Of a DNA stretch of 24,964 bases, positions 1 through 6,725 are shown piece by piece. Source of the DNA: Microbacteriaceae bacterium (GTDB taxonomy: Bacteria; Actinomycetota; Actinomycetes; Actinomycetales; Microbacteriaceae); the NCBI GenBank assembly GCA_022701925.1, contig JAKONM010000317.1, positions 1-24,964 of the forward strand, read 5' to 3'. A program made the position numbers and the translations under genes. The first letter of the stretch is position 1; every line of letters starts with the position of its first letter. The notes under the pieces are model-generated. The model did no database searches and was not told where the DNA came from. It was given only the letters and a program-made list of their open reading frames with translations.

Positions 1-776
1 ACCGTGGCCTGCGTCGGCAGCACCGAGATCAGGTTGCCCGCGTCCTTCAGCTTGCCGAAGAAGTCGATGCCCGGCTGCACGTCGGTAGCGGAGCCGCCCG
101 ACTGGGCCGCGGCCAGGTAGACCGCGCTGGCGGCCTCGTTGGCTTGGCGGGGGTCGCCCTTGATCGCGACCTTGCCCTTGTACTCGCTGCCCAGCAGGTC
201 GGAGAGCGAGGTCGGCGCCTTCACCTTGGAGGAGTCGTAGCCGATCGACATCAGGCCCGTGTAGTCGTAGTACCAGAGGCCGTCGGCGTCCTTGTAGTCC
301 GTCGGGATCTGGTCCCAGTTCGCCACCTTGTAGGGCGTGAAGAGGTCCTTGTTCTCGTCGAGCACCGCGGTGCCGATGTCGACCACGTCGGGGGCGTTCG
401 AGCCGGTGCCCTGCGACTTGATCGCCGCGACCTCGTCGGCGGACGATCCATTGGGGTTCTGCGAGGTGATCTTGATCTTCGGGTACTTCTTCTCGAAGCC
501 GTCGATGATCTTGCCGTAGTTGGCCCACGACGGCGGCAGGGTGATGACGTTCAGCTTGCCCTCGGCGTTGGCGGCGGCCACCAGGCCGTCCATGCCGCCG
601 AAGTCCTCGGCGCTGGTCGCCTTCGCGGCGTCCGCCTTCGAGATGCCGCTGGAGGCCGAGGCCCCCGCGGAGCCGGCGCTGCCGGAGCAGCCGGTGAGGC
701 CGGCGGCGGCGAGGCCGAGCAGCACGGCGGCCGTGGCGGCCTTCGTGATGCGTCGGGTGGACGTGGTGCTGTGCAT
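1..776 (-). CDS. ABC transporter substrate-binding lipoprotein (partial, probable phosphonate-type)
   Basis: The N-terminal 258 residues are visible; the C-terminus runs off the left edge. It begins at ATG 776 with GGAGGA a few bases upstream. A basic n-region (RR at 8-9) and a hydrophobic stretch end in a lipobox L-T-G-C, so Cys30 should be lipidated and the protein held on the outer face of the membrane. After an Ala/Ser/Gly-rich linker comes a classical extracellular solute-binding fold of the iron/polyamine/aminoethylphosphonate type (LNVITLPPSWANYGKIIDGF, then a 'DVVDIG' strand and a 'YYDYTGLMSIGYD' strand). It lies 66 bp behind the FAD oxidase gene on the same strand, and the divergent neighbour is phosphonatase-like, so an aminophosphonate ligand is inferred. 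The permease and ATPase genes would lie to the left. A polyamine or ferric ligand is not excluded from sequence alone. Confidence 0.85.
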   Translation of the reverse strand, partial: MHSTTSTRRITKAATAAVLLGLAAAGLTGCSGSAGSAGASASSGISKADAAKATSAEDFGGMDGLVAAANAEGKLNVITLPPSWANYGKIIDGFEKKYPKIKITSQNPNGSSADEVAAIKSQGTGSNAPDVVDIGTAVLDENKDLFTPYKVANWDQIPTDYKDADGLWYYDYTGLMSIGYDSSKVKAPTSLSDLLGSEYKGKVAIKGDPRQANEAASAVYLAAAQSGGSATDVQPGIDFFGKLKDAGNLISVLPTQAT

Positions 777-793
777 GGTTCCTCCGGTGGGGG

Positions 794-819
794 CCGGCGC
801 GGGCGGTCACCCGCGCCGG
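794..819 (-). promoter_or_regulatory. intercistronic hairpin before the binding-protein gene
   Basis: A perfect 10-bp inverted repeat (arms 794-803 and 810-819, 6-nt loop) lies in the 66-bp gap between the oxidase stop and the binding-protein start, just upstream of the GGAGGA ribosome site. It has no T-tract. It could be a partial terminator, an mRNA-stability element setting unequal expression of the two genes, or a structure limiting translation. The repeat is seen; the role is inferred. Confidence 0.5.
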
Positions 820-842
820 TGGTGGACTCGTTCCCTGCGCCT

Positions 843-1955
843 CTAGGCCGGAACGAGGGTCTGGTCGAGGACCCGCTTGGCGAGTCCCAGGGCGGTCGTC
901 ATGCCGATCCCGCTGGTCACGGAGACGACCGTCACCCCGTCGCGCGGCTGCGCGACGAGGAAGGGTGCGGGGGCGGAGGCGTACACGCCCCGCCATCTGC
1001 GGCGCACGACCAGGTCCGCGCCGAGCAGCCGCGAGGCCTCGCTCAGCACCAGCGCGTCGCTGCGCTCGTCCTCGAACGGGTCCTCGGTGACGCCGTAGTG
1101 GTGGGTGTCCCCCACCACCAGCCGCCCGTCCGGGCGCTGCGTCAGCATCAGGTTCACGACCTGGTCCAGCAGCTCGGGCCGGGAGGCGCGCACCTCCTCG
1201 CGCACGGCTGCTGCGGAGGGCTGCGCGGAGAGCCCGTCGTACCGCAGCATCGACGTGCCGGTCAGCAGCGCGGGCCGCACCGCGGCGCCGCCGGGCGCGT
1301 CCACCTCGAGCATGCGCAGCCGGCAGCGCAGCAGCCCGTGGGCGTCGGCGGCGTCCGGGAAGAAGCGGTCCACGTCGTGCCCGACGGCCAGGACGACGCG
1401 GCCGGCGCGCACCGGACCGCGCGTCGTGGTGACGAGCCCGTCGACGACGTCGAGCACCGCCGTGCGCCACAGGAACCGCACGCCGAGCCCCCGCAGGTGC
1501 GCCGCGATCACGGGCAGCGCGGCGGGCGCGTCCACCCGCAGGTCGTCGACCAGGTGCAGGCCCCCGACGGCGCCCACGGGCGAGAGGCCCAGCAGCCCGG
1601 CCGCCTGCTCGGCGGTGAGGGGGCGCACGGCCTCGCCCCGCTCCTCCGCGAACTCGTCGAGCACGGCCTGCTCGGCGGCGGTGCGCGCGACCAGCACCGT
1701 GCCGTCCCGGCGCACGTCGAGCCCCGCGTCGCGGCCGAGGTGCAGCCAGAACTCGCGCGCCTCCTGCGCGACCGGCAGCACGTCGCCGCCCTGTGCGGTC
1801 GTGCAGACGTGCCCGAAGTTGCGCACGCTGGCGCCCACGGCGCACTCGTCGCGCTCGACCACCGTGACGCTCAGCCCGGCGCGCACGGCGTGCCAGGCGT
1901 GGGCGAGGCCGACGATGCCGGCGCCTACCACGACGAGATCGGATCGGTGCTCCAC
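843..1955 (-). CDS. FAD-dependent amine oxidoreductase (DAO family, phosphonate-associated type)
   Basis: 370 residues starting at GTG 1955. The N-terminus has the dinucleotide-binding motif VVGAGIVGLAHA (residues about 8-19) followed by an acidic strand end (VVERD), as in glycine/D-amino-acid oxidases; the C-terminus closes with a second FAD contact (VTSGIGMTTALGLAK). Length and N-terminus fit the TIGR03364 group of FAD oxidoreductases, which recurs beside phosphonatase-like hydrolases and was proposed to remove the amine from an aminophosphonate related to 2-aminoethylphosphonate. The gene is divergent from exactly such a hydrolase and followed by a binding-protein gene. I infer oxidative deamination (or N-demethylation) of an aminophosphonate to an aldehyde, FAD being reoxidised by oxygen. 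No PhnW-type aminotransferase is present in the window, so this enzyme may replace it. The exact substrate is unknown. Confidence 0.85.
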   Translation of the reverse strand: MEHRSDLVVVGAGIVGLAHAWHAVRAGLSVTVVERDECAVGASVRNFGHVCTTAQGGDVLPVAQEAREFWLHLGRDAGLDVRRDGTVLVARTAAEQAVLDEFAEERGEAVRPLTAEQAAGLLGLSPVGAVGGLHLVDDLRVDAPAALPVIAAHLRGLGVRFLWRTAVLDVVDGLVTTTRGPVRAGRVVLAVGHDVDRFFPDAADAHGLLRCRLRMLEVDAPGGAAVRPALLTGTSMLRYDGLSAQPSAAAVREEVRASRPELLDQVVNLMLTQRPDGRLVVGDTHHYGVTEDPFEDERSDALVLSEASRLLGADLVVRRRWRGVYASAPAPFLVAQPRDGVTVVSVTSGIGMTTALGLAKRVLDQTLVPA

Positions 1956-1963
1956 GACGGGGA

Positions 1964-2109
1964 AGCATGCTCGGGCCGGGCGACCTCGGAGGCGCCGTCC
2001 CGCGAGTCCTCACCACCTGTTCGCCGCCCGGACACCTGGGCCCCGCACGTCGAACAGCGGGTGAACAGCGGGTGCGCGGTCGCCGCGGCGACGCAGGCGG
2101 ATGCATGCT
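1964..2109. promoter_or_regulatory. mirror-symmetric divergent promoter/operator region
   Basis: Both divergent genes carry the same heptamer GCATGCT (minus 1970-1964, plus 2103-2109) followed by exactly 8 nt and a GTG start, which looks like matched leaderless -10 regions (CATGCT as a variant of TANNNT). Farther out a 13-nt motif occurs in mirrored orientation: CACCACCTGTTCG at 2011-2023 and CGAACAGCGGGTG at 2051-2063 (11 of 13 bases match as an inverted repeat). Each copy lies 39-40 nt from the heptamer of its own gene, just upstream of where a -35 box would sit, the usual place for an activator. The repeats are seen; the regulator is not in the window. Confidence 0.55.
2052..2073 (+). repeat. 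tandem 11-bp repeat, possible operator half-sites
   Basis: GAACAGCGGGT occurs twice head to tail (2052-2062 and 2063-2073), giving the hydrolase side of the divergent region two same-facing copies of the motif while the oxidase side has one. An 11-bp period places both copies on the same helix face, as expected for cooperative binding. Confidence 0.6.
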
Positions 2110-2117
2110 CTGATCCC

Positions 2118-2807
2118 GTGCCGAACCCCGACATCCGCCTGGCCGCGCTCGACATCGCGGGCACCACCGTCGACGAGCGGGGCACCGTCTACCGCGTGAT
2201 GCGCGATGCGATCGAGCAGCAGACGGGCCGGTCGGTGGACGACGCCCTGATCTCCGAGTGGAGCGGCACCGGCAAGCGCGAGGCGATCGAGGGCGTGCTG
2301 ATCGCGCTGGGCGAGGACGCGGCCCGCGCCGACGAGGTGTTCGCCCGGTTCTCGGAGGACCTCGGCGAGGCCTACCGCACGGACCCGCCGGTGCTGCTGC
2401 CCGGGGTGCGCGAGGCGGTCGAGACCCTGCGCGACCACGGCGTGAAGGTGGTGCTGCAGACCGGCTACACCCGCGACGTGGCCGAGGACCTGCTCGAGAC
2501 GGTGGGCTGGAGCACGGCGAGCGACCTGGACGGGCTGGTCACGGTGGAGGACGTCACGCGCTCGCGGCCCTGGCCGTACCTGATCTTCCGCGCGATGGAG
2601 CTGGCGCAGGTGGAGGACGTGCGCCAGGTGCTGGTCGCGGGCGACACCGTGAACGACGTGCTGGCCGGCACCCGCGCCGGCGCGCGGCACGTGGTGGGCG
2701 TGCTCAGCGGCGCGCACACGGTGGCCGAGCTGGGCGCCGCGCCGCACACCCGGCTGCTGGCCGGCGTGCAGGACGTGCCCGCGCTGCTGGGCCTCTTCGA
2801 GGGCTGA
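2118..2807 (+). CDS. phosphonatase-like HAD hydrolase (PhnX-like)
   Basis: 229 residues from GTG 2118. The reading frame is open far upstream, but homology begins here. HAD motif I is D12-I-A-G-T-T-V-D, the DxAGTT variant of phosphonoacetaldehyde hydrolase (PhnX) in place of the usual DxDGT. The cap domain has Lys53 (SGTGKREAI), matching in number the Schiff-base lysine of PhnX. Motif II is near LQTGYT, an arginine (SRPWPY) replaces the usual motif III lysine as in PhnX, and motif IV is AGDTVND. PhnX residues near the lysine appear changed (Ala at 56 instead of His, Ser at 49 instead of Met, Gly at 22 instead of Cys), which fits the TIGR03351 phosphonatase-like group rather than true PhnX. 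Likely role: C-P bond cleavage of a phosphono-aldehyde made by the divergent FAD oxidase. The substrate is inferred. Confidence 0.87.
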   Translation: MPNPDIRLAALDIAGTTVDERGTVYRVMRDAIEQQTGRSVDDALISEWSGTGKREAIEGVLIALGEDAARADEVFARFSEDLGEAYRTDPPVLLPGVREAVETLRDHGVKVVLQTGYTRDVAEDLLETVGWSTASDLDGLVTVEDVTRSRPWPYLIFRAMELAQVEDVRQVLVAGDTVNDVLAGTRAGARHVVGVLSGAHTVAELGAAPHTRLLAGVQDVPALLGLFEG

Positions 2808-2810
2808 GCC

Positions 2811-2832
2811 TCCGGCAGTCCCGGGCTGCGGA
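2811..2832 (+). terminator. possible terminator after the phosphonatase-like gene
   Basis: TCC-G-GCAG / CTGC-GGA forms a 7-bp stem with one bulged G and a CCGG-containing 7-nt loop, 3 bp after the stop codon. There is no T-tract. The remaining gap to 3045 is GC-rich and shows no convincing gene; the SDR may be read from a weak leaderless promoter (GATGAT at 3034-3039, 6 nt before its ATG). Confidence 0.3.
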
Positions 2833-3045
2833 TCGGCGGCCGGGGACCGCGGGCTCGAGGGCGCGGCGCGAGGGCGACCGCTGCCTCGAGGCACGCCCCG
2901 TCCCGGCTTCCACCCGCCACCCTGTCCCGGTTCGCCCCGCCGCGCATCCTGCGGACCGGGCCCGTCCTCTGCACTCGGCGGCTCCAGCCCGGCCCAGGAC
3001 GCCTCCGCACCCCGCCCACGGAGGCAGGCCCTGGATGATGGCCGC

Positions 3046-3834
3046 ATGCAGCAGCAGCGGGTCGTCCTGGTCACCGGCACGTCGAGCGGCATCGGGCTCG
3101 CGACCCGCGCCGAGCTGCAGCGCCGAGGCTGGCGGGTGTTCGGCAGCGCGCGGCGCCCGGACGGCGCCGACGCGGACGTGCTGCCGCTCGACGTCACCGA
3201 CCGGGGCAGCGTCGAGGCCGCGGTCGCGACCGTGCTCGAGCGGGCGGGGCGCATCGACGCGGTCGTGAACAACGCGGGCGTCGACATCGAGGGCGCGGCG
3301 GAGGAGACCTCGATCGACGAGGCGAAGGCGCTGTTCGACACCAACTTCTTCGGCGTGCACCGGATGGTGCAGGAGGTGCTGCCGCACCTGCGCGCGCAGG
3401 GCGGCGGCCGCATCGTCGTCACCTCGTCGCTGGCCGCGCACCTGCCGATCCCCTTCGACGCCTTCTACACGGCGTCGAAGCACGCGCTGGCCGGCTACCT
3501 GGACGCGCTGCGGTTCGAGGTCGCCCCCTTCGGCGTGCACTGCACCGCAGTGGAGCCGGGCTTCATCCGCACGCCCCTGCGCGACAACAAGCGGCGCGTC
3601 GACGCCCGGCTGCCCGTCTACGACGCCGCCAGGCGGAAGGCCGCCCAGGCGTTCGACCGGGGCGTCGAGCGCGGCACCGCGCCGGAGGCGGTGGGCCGGG
3701 CGGTCGCGCAGGTGCTCGAGAGCCGCCGCCCGCCGACCAGCCGCCGCGTCGGCACCGACGCCCGGCTGCTGCCGGCGCTGCGCTCCGTGCTGCCCCGCCC
3801 CGCCTTCGAAGCAGGCATGCGTCGCGTGTTCTGA
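3046..3834 (+). CDS. SDR-family NAD(P)-dependent oxidoreductase
   Basis: 262 residues, ATG start; no good Shine-Dalgarno is visible, but GATGAT lies 6 nt upstream, so it may be leaderless. It is a classical short-chain dehydrogenase: cofactor motif TGTSSGIG (from about residue 9), NNAG at 75-78, catalytic Ser127/128 (VTSS), Tyr141 and Lys145 (YTASK). The 'PGFIRTPL' segment after the active site is typical of classical SDRs. The N-terminus has no signal or membrane segment, so the enzyme is cytosolic. The C-terminal ~50 residues are Arg-rich and resemble SDRs acting on lipids or retinol-like alcohols, but the substrate cannot be told. It may be monocistronic: the phosphonatase-like gene lies 238 bp upstream and a small gene with its own promoter follows. 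Confidence 0.9.
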   Translation: MQQQRVVLVTGTSSGIGLATRAELQRRGWRVFGSARRPDGADADVLPLDVTDRGSVEAAVATVLERAGRIDAVVNNAGVDIEGAAEETSIDEAKALFDTNFFGVHRMVQEVLPHLRAQGGGRIVVTSSLAAHLPIPFDAFYTASKHALAGYLDALRFEVAPFGVHCTAVEPGFIRTPLRDNKRRVDARLPVYDAARRKAAQAFDRGVERGTAPEAVGRAVAQVLESRRPPTSRRVGTDARLLPALRSVLPRPAFEAGMRRVF

Positions 3835-3859
3835 GCGGCCGTCGGCGGGCCTCCCGCGG

Positions 3860-3865
3860 TACGCT
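3860..3865 (+). promoter_or_regulatory. leaderless -10 box TACGCT
   Basis: TACGCT is followed by exactly 7 nt and the GTG at 3873, the usual arrangement of actinobacterial leaderless transcripts. No Shine-Dalgarno is present. It decides the start of the 85-residue gene. Confidence 0.6.
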
Positions 3866-3872
3866 CCAGCAC

Positions 3873-4130
3873 GTGGCAGGACGGCACGTCAAGCGCGAGG
3901 CACCCGAACCGGGCGACGAGGTCGTCGTGGAGTTCGTCGACGCGCCCGCGCCCGACACCCGCGAGATGCTGGTCATCCCCGCCGCCGGGCTGCCGCTGCG
4001 GCTGCAGCGCGACGGCGTCGAGTACGCGCTGACCGAGGGGCACGAGGGCGACCCGGTGCGCTACGACTACTACAGCGTCGAGCCGGAGCCCCAGCCGGTG
4101 CCGCCGCTGCGGCGCCGCCGCCGTCAGTAG
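3873..4130 (+). CDS. small hypothetical protein (85 aa)
   Basis: Starts at GTG 3873, set by the TACGCT box 7 nt upstream. I do not recognise the family. The protein is soluble: a short basic N-terminus (GRHVKRE), an acidic middle that looks like a small beta-rich domain (DEVVVEFVDAP ... LPLRLQRDGVEYAL ... VRYDYYSV), a Pro/Glu linker and a strongly basic tail of six consecutive Arg (RRRRRR) plus Gln. The basic tail suggests contact with nucleic acid or ribosome, but nothing proves it. Its stop overlaps the stop of the convergent SDR gene by 7 bp. The promoter match, codon use and acidic/basic layout support a real gene. Confidence 0.65.
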   Translation: MAGRHVKREAPEPGDEVVVEFVDAPAPDTREMLVIPAAGLPLRLQRDGVEYALTEGHEGDPVRYDYYSVEPEPQPVPPLRRRRRQ

Positions 4131-4951
4131 GGCGTGTCGCCGCCGTCCGCGTTGACGGCCTGCCCGCGGATCGTGTGCGCCGCGTCGGACAGCAGGAAGA
4201 CGTACGCCTGCGCGACCTCGTCGACCGAGGCGCGCCGCCCCAGCTGACCGGCGACCAGCTGGTCCAGCACCGCGTCGGGCTCGCCGCCGGTGCGCTCGGC
4301 GTACACCTGCGCCACCTCCCGCAGCATCGCGGTGTCGAGGCCGCCGGGGCACACGCAGTTCACGTTCACGTCGTCGCCCGCCAGCGCCTTCGACAGCATC
4401 CGGGTCATCGAGATGACCGCCGCCTTCGACGCCGAGTAGGCCAGCGAGTCGACGTGCCCGACCTTGCCCGCCTCGCTGGCGGTGTGCACGATCGAGCCCG
4501 GCCGGCCCGCCGCCCGCATGCGCCGGGCCGCGGCGGCGGCGACCAGGTAGGACCCGGTGACGTTCACCGCGAACAGCCGCGCCCAGTCCTCGGCGGGGAT
4601 CGCGAGCGGGTCGTGATGCAGCACGAACCCCGCGACGTTCGCGACCCCGTCCAGGCCCTGCAGCCCCGCGTCGGCGGCCTCGACCAGCGCCTCCACCTGG
4701 CCCGCGTCCGCCACGTCCGCCGCGGTCCAGCCGGCCGCGCCCAGCTCGTCGGCGGTCGCGGACACCTCGTCCTGCAGGCGGTCGGTCAGCCAGACCCGCG
4801 CGCCGGCGGCGACGGCGGCCGCCGCCACGGCGCGCCCCAGCCCGCGGGCGGCGCCGGTGACCAGCACGCGCCTGCCGGCCAGGGCGTCTCCGGCCGGGCC
4901 CAGACGGATCGGCAGCGCGCCGTGCGGCGCGCCGGTGTCGAAGTGGCCCAC
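4124..4951 (-). CDS. SDR-family oxidoreductase
   Basis: 275 residues from GTG 4951. Classical SDR: after a ~25-residue N-terminal extension the cofactor motif TGAARGLG (about residues 33-40), NVAG in place of NNAG, catalytic Ser in VHTASEAG, Tyr172 and Lys176 (YSASK), and the PGGLDTAML segment. The C-terminus (AAHTIRGQAVNADGGDTPY) has the 'G..ADGG' ending common to 3-oxoacyl-ACP reductase-like and hydroxysteroid dehydrogenase-like SDRs; similarity to coniferyl-alcohol/3-alpha-hydroxysteroid dehydrogenases is possible, substrate unknown. The gene follows the 87-residue gene after only 3 nt (TGA-GCG-GTG), so the two should be translationally coupled. It converges on, and overlaps by 7 bp, the 85-residue gene at 3873-4130. 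Confidence 0.88.
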   Translation of the reverse strand: MGHFDTGAPHGALPIRLGPAGDALAGRRVLVTGAARGLGRAVAAAAVAAGARVWLTDRLQDEVSATADELGAAGWTAADVADAGQVEALVEAADAGLQGLDGVANVAGFVLHHDPLAIPAEDWARLFAVNVTGSYLVAAAAARRMRAAGRPGSIVHTASEAGKVGHVDSLAYSASKAAVISMTRMLSKALAGDDVNVNCVCPGGLDTAMLREVAQVYAERTGGEPDAVLDQLVAGQLGRRASVDEVAQAYVFLLSDAAHTIRGQAVNADGGDTPY

Positions 4952-4954
4952 CGC

Positions 4955-5218
4955 TCAGCAGGCGACCGCGCGGAACGCGGCCTGCGACTCGTGGGCGGGG
5001 AAGGCGACGGCACGGGCGACCAGCCACAGGTCCGCCTCGTCGACCCGACCGCCGGACGCCGCGATCGCGGCCGTCAGCAGCAGGAACGTCAGCTCGACCT
5101 GACCGTTGTCCCAGGTGCGCAGCACCACGTCGTCCACGACGACGCCGGTGGCTGCGAGCAGGTGGTCGTCGATCGCCCGGATGCGGTCGCGCTCGATCCG
5201 GAGCTCCTCAGGTGACAC
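4955..5218 (-). CDS. small hypothetical protein (87 aa)
   Basis: The frame is open to 5689, but the real start is most likely GTG 5218: a TACACT box stands 6 nt upstream, and the predicted peptide (MSPEELRIERDRIRAIDDHL...) has natural composition only from there. It looks like a compact alpha/beta protein: an acidic amphipathic helix, then strands (GVVVDDVVLRTWDNGQVELTFLLL), then a helix rich in Ala and Asp, ending in Cys. There is no signal peptide or clear membrane segment. I do not recognise the family. It lies 3 nt ahead of an SDR gene and is probably cotranscribed with it, perhaps as a partner or merely as a neighbour. Confidence 0.65.
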   Translation of the reverse strand: MSPEELRIERDRIRAIDDHLLAATGVVVDDVVLRTWDNGQVELTFLLLTAAIAASGGRVDEADLWLVARAVAFPAHESQAAFRAVAC

Positions 5219-5224
5219 GGTCGG

Positions 5225-5230
5225 AGTGTA
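5225..5230 (-). promoter_or_regulatory. leaderless -10 box TACACT
   Basis: On the minus strand TACACT is followed by 6 nt and the GTG at 5218. No ribosome binding site lies between, supporting a leaderless start for the two-gene operon. Confidence 0.55.
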
Positions 5231-5303
5231 CGTCCCGGCGTCATCGCGGCGACATCCGGCGTTCACGGCGCGGGCCGCGCGTCGCGGCTGGGAGGATCGG
5301 CGC

Positions 5304-5714
5304 ATGGACGACCGCACCCGCACCGCGATCGCCGCGGCCGCCGACCTGGCGCTGGTGGCGCTGTTCGTGACGATCGGGCGGGCCGGCCACCGCGAGGACC
5401 AGTCCGACTTCCTGGTCACCGTGTGGCCCTTCGCCGTCGGCCTCGCCGCGGGCTGGGCGTCGACGCGGGGCTGGCGGGCGCCGTTCGCGATCCTCCGCAC
5501 CGGGGTGCCCGCCTGGATCGGCACCGTCGCGGTCGGGATGGCGCTGCGGATCGTCAGCGGCCAGGGCGTGCAGTTCGCGTTCGTCGTCGTCGCGACCATC
5601 GTGGTCGGCGCGTTCCTGCTGGGCTGGCGGGCGCTGCTGGTGGCCGTGGACCGGTCGTCCAGCCGCGGCCGGGAGACGCCGGGGCCCATCGGCTACTTCC
5701 TGCGCCGCCACTGA
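5304..5714 (+). CDS. DUF3054 family membrane protein
   Basis: 136 residues from ATG 5304. GGAGGA lies 7 nt upstream; the same bases could alternatively serve as a leaderless -10 (GAGGAT, 6 nt upstream). Four hydrophobic segments are visible, roughly residues 6-24, 40-54, 70-85 and 92-112, with short charged loops, ending in a basic cytosolic tail. Length, four-helix layout, the 'W-P-F' region and the repeated G-W-x-x-P pattern match DUF3054, a small actinobacterial membrane family of unknown function. It converges on the aldose epimerase gene with only 4 bp between stop codons, leaving no room for a separate terminator. Confidence 0.8.
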   Translation: MDDRTRTAIAAAADLALVALFVTIGRAGHREDQSDFLVTVWPFAVGLAAGWASTRGWRAPFAILRTGVPAWIGTVAVGMALRIVSGQGVQFAFVVVATIVVGAFLLGWRALLVAVDRSSSRGRETPGPIGYFLRRH

Positions 5715-5718
5715 CCGC

Positions 5719-6648
5719 TCAGGCGGCGGGCGGTCGGGCCAGCAGGCGGATGCCCCAGTCGACGATCCACTGCTCCTCCGGCTGCAGCCACGTCAGGCCC
5801 TCGCCGGAGTTCAGGGCGTCGGGCGGGCAGGTCATCGGCTCGATCGCGACCGCGTCGATCAGGCCCTCGTCCGTCGCGTAGACGTCGTTCGTGAACACCT
5901 GCGCCCACGCGAAGGCGGGGTCGGCGTGCAGCTCGACCGTGCGGCCGTCGGGCGCGGACAGGCGGTGCCGCACGCGGTCGTCCTCCGCGTGCAGCCCGGT
6001 GTAGGCGGTGTCCAGCCGCAGGTCGGCCAGGGAGGCGCCGCGGCGCAGGTCCTGCGGCGTGCCCTCCACGTCCACCTCCTGCACCGGCAGGCTGCGCTCG
6101 TCCGTCACCAGCATCCGGTCGCCCGAAACCGTCACCACGAGGTCGCGCATCGGGGCGTCGCCGACGCGCAGGTAGGGGTGGCAGCCGATGCCCACCGGCG
6201 CCGGAGCGTCGCCGACGTTGCGCACGCCGTGCACCACCTCGAGGCCGTCCTCGGTCAGGGAGTACCGCACGGACGTCTCCAGGTGGAACGGCCACCCGTG
6301 CTGCGGGAACACCGCGGCGGACAGGGTGACCGCGGACTCGCCGCGGTCCGTGACGCGGTACGGGGTGTTCCGCAGCAGTCCGTGACTGGCGTTGCCCTTC
6401 GACGGCTCGGTCAGGTCCAGCTGCTGCGGCTCGCCGTCCAGCGTCCAGCGGCCGTCGCGCACCCGGTTCGGCCAGGGCACCAGCACGATGCCGGAGCCGC
6501 CGGAGGGCAGCGCGTCGGCCGGGTAGTCCTGCACCAGCTCGACGCCGCCGACCCGCAGGCGGCGCAGGCCCGCGGCCAGCTCGGTCACGGTCGCCGTGAC
6601 GTCGCCCAGGGTCAGGACGTGCTGCTCGCCGGTCGCGGGGGTTCCCAT
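5719..6648 (-). CDS. aldose 1-epimerase (galactose mutarotase family)
   Basis: 309 residues; interconverts alpha and beta anomers of aldoses or, in diverged members, of related sugars. The ATG at 6648 has a TAGGGT box exactly 7 nt upstream, so it is probably leaderless. Family landmarks: the substrate-binding arginine region (PWPNRVRDGRW), His89 in SHGLLRN, His157 in GCHPYL, and the catalytic-base Glu270 in IEPMTCPPDALNSG. The His pair and the Glu are all present, so the enzyme should be active. It is soluble, without signal peptide. No sugar pathway genes are adjacent, so the physiological sugar is unclear. The gene is divergent from folD, the two leaderless promoters lying about 50 bp apart. 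Confidence 0.93.
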   Translation of the reverse strand: MGTPATGEQHVLTLGDVTATVTELAAGLRRLRVGGVELVQDYPADALPSGGSGIVLVPWPNRVRDGRWTLDGEPQQLDLTEPSKGNASHGLLRNTPYRVTDRGESAVTLSAAVFPQHGWPFHLETSVRYSLTEDGLEVVHGVRNVGDAPAPVGIGCHPYLRVGDAPMRDLVVTVSGDRMLVTDERSLPVQEVDVEGTPQDLRRGASLADLRLDTAYTGLHAEDDRVRHRLSAPDGRTVELHADPAFAWAQVFTNDVYATDEGLIDAVAIEPMTCPPDALNSGEGLTWLQPEEQWIVDWGIRLLARPPAA

Positions 6649-6655
6649 GCCGCCG

Positions 6656-6661
6656 ACCCTA
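6656..6661 (-). promoter_or_regulatory. leaderless -10 box TAGGGT
   Basis: Minus-strand TAGGGT stands 7 nt before the epimerase ATG. No Shine-Dalgarno occurs in the short gap. Confidence 0.6.
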
Positions 6662-6712
6662 GGCAGGCCGCCTGACGGGACCGTGGACGGGCGGCGCGTC
6701 CCGGGCGCCCGG

Positions 6713-6718
6713 TACCGT
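6713..6718 (+). promoter_or_regulatory. leaderless -10 box TACCGT (folD)
   Basis: TACCGT is followed by exactly 7 nt and the GTG at 6726. It overlaps an alternative upstream GTG at 6717, which would therefore not be transcribed. Confidence 0.6.
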
Positions 6719-6725
6719 GGCGGTC

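Noticed and set aside
144..2117. Very long rightward open frame ahead of the phosphonatase-like gene, antisense to the binding-protein and FAD oxidase genes
   Set aside because: Low-complexity His/Gly/Arg-rich translation typical of the opposite strand in GC-rich genes; the opposite strand has clear family motifs throughout.
6717..6725. folD start at GTG 6717
   Set aside because: That GTG overlaps the TACCGT promoter box; the start 9 nt later has correct spacing and aligns all catalytic residues with E. coli numbering.
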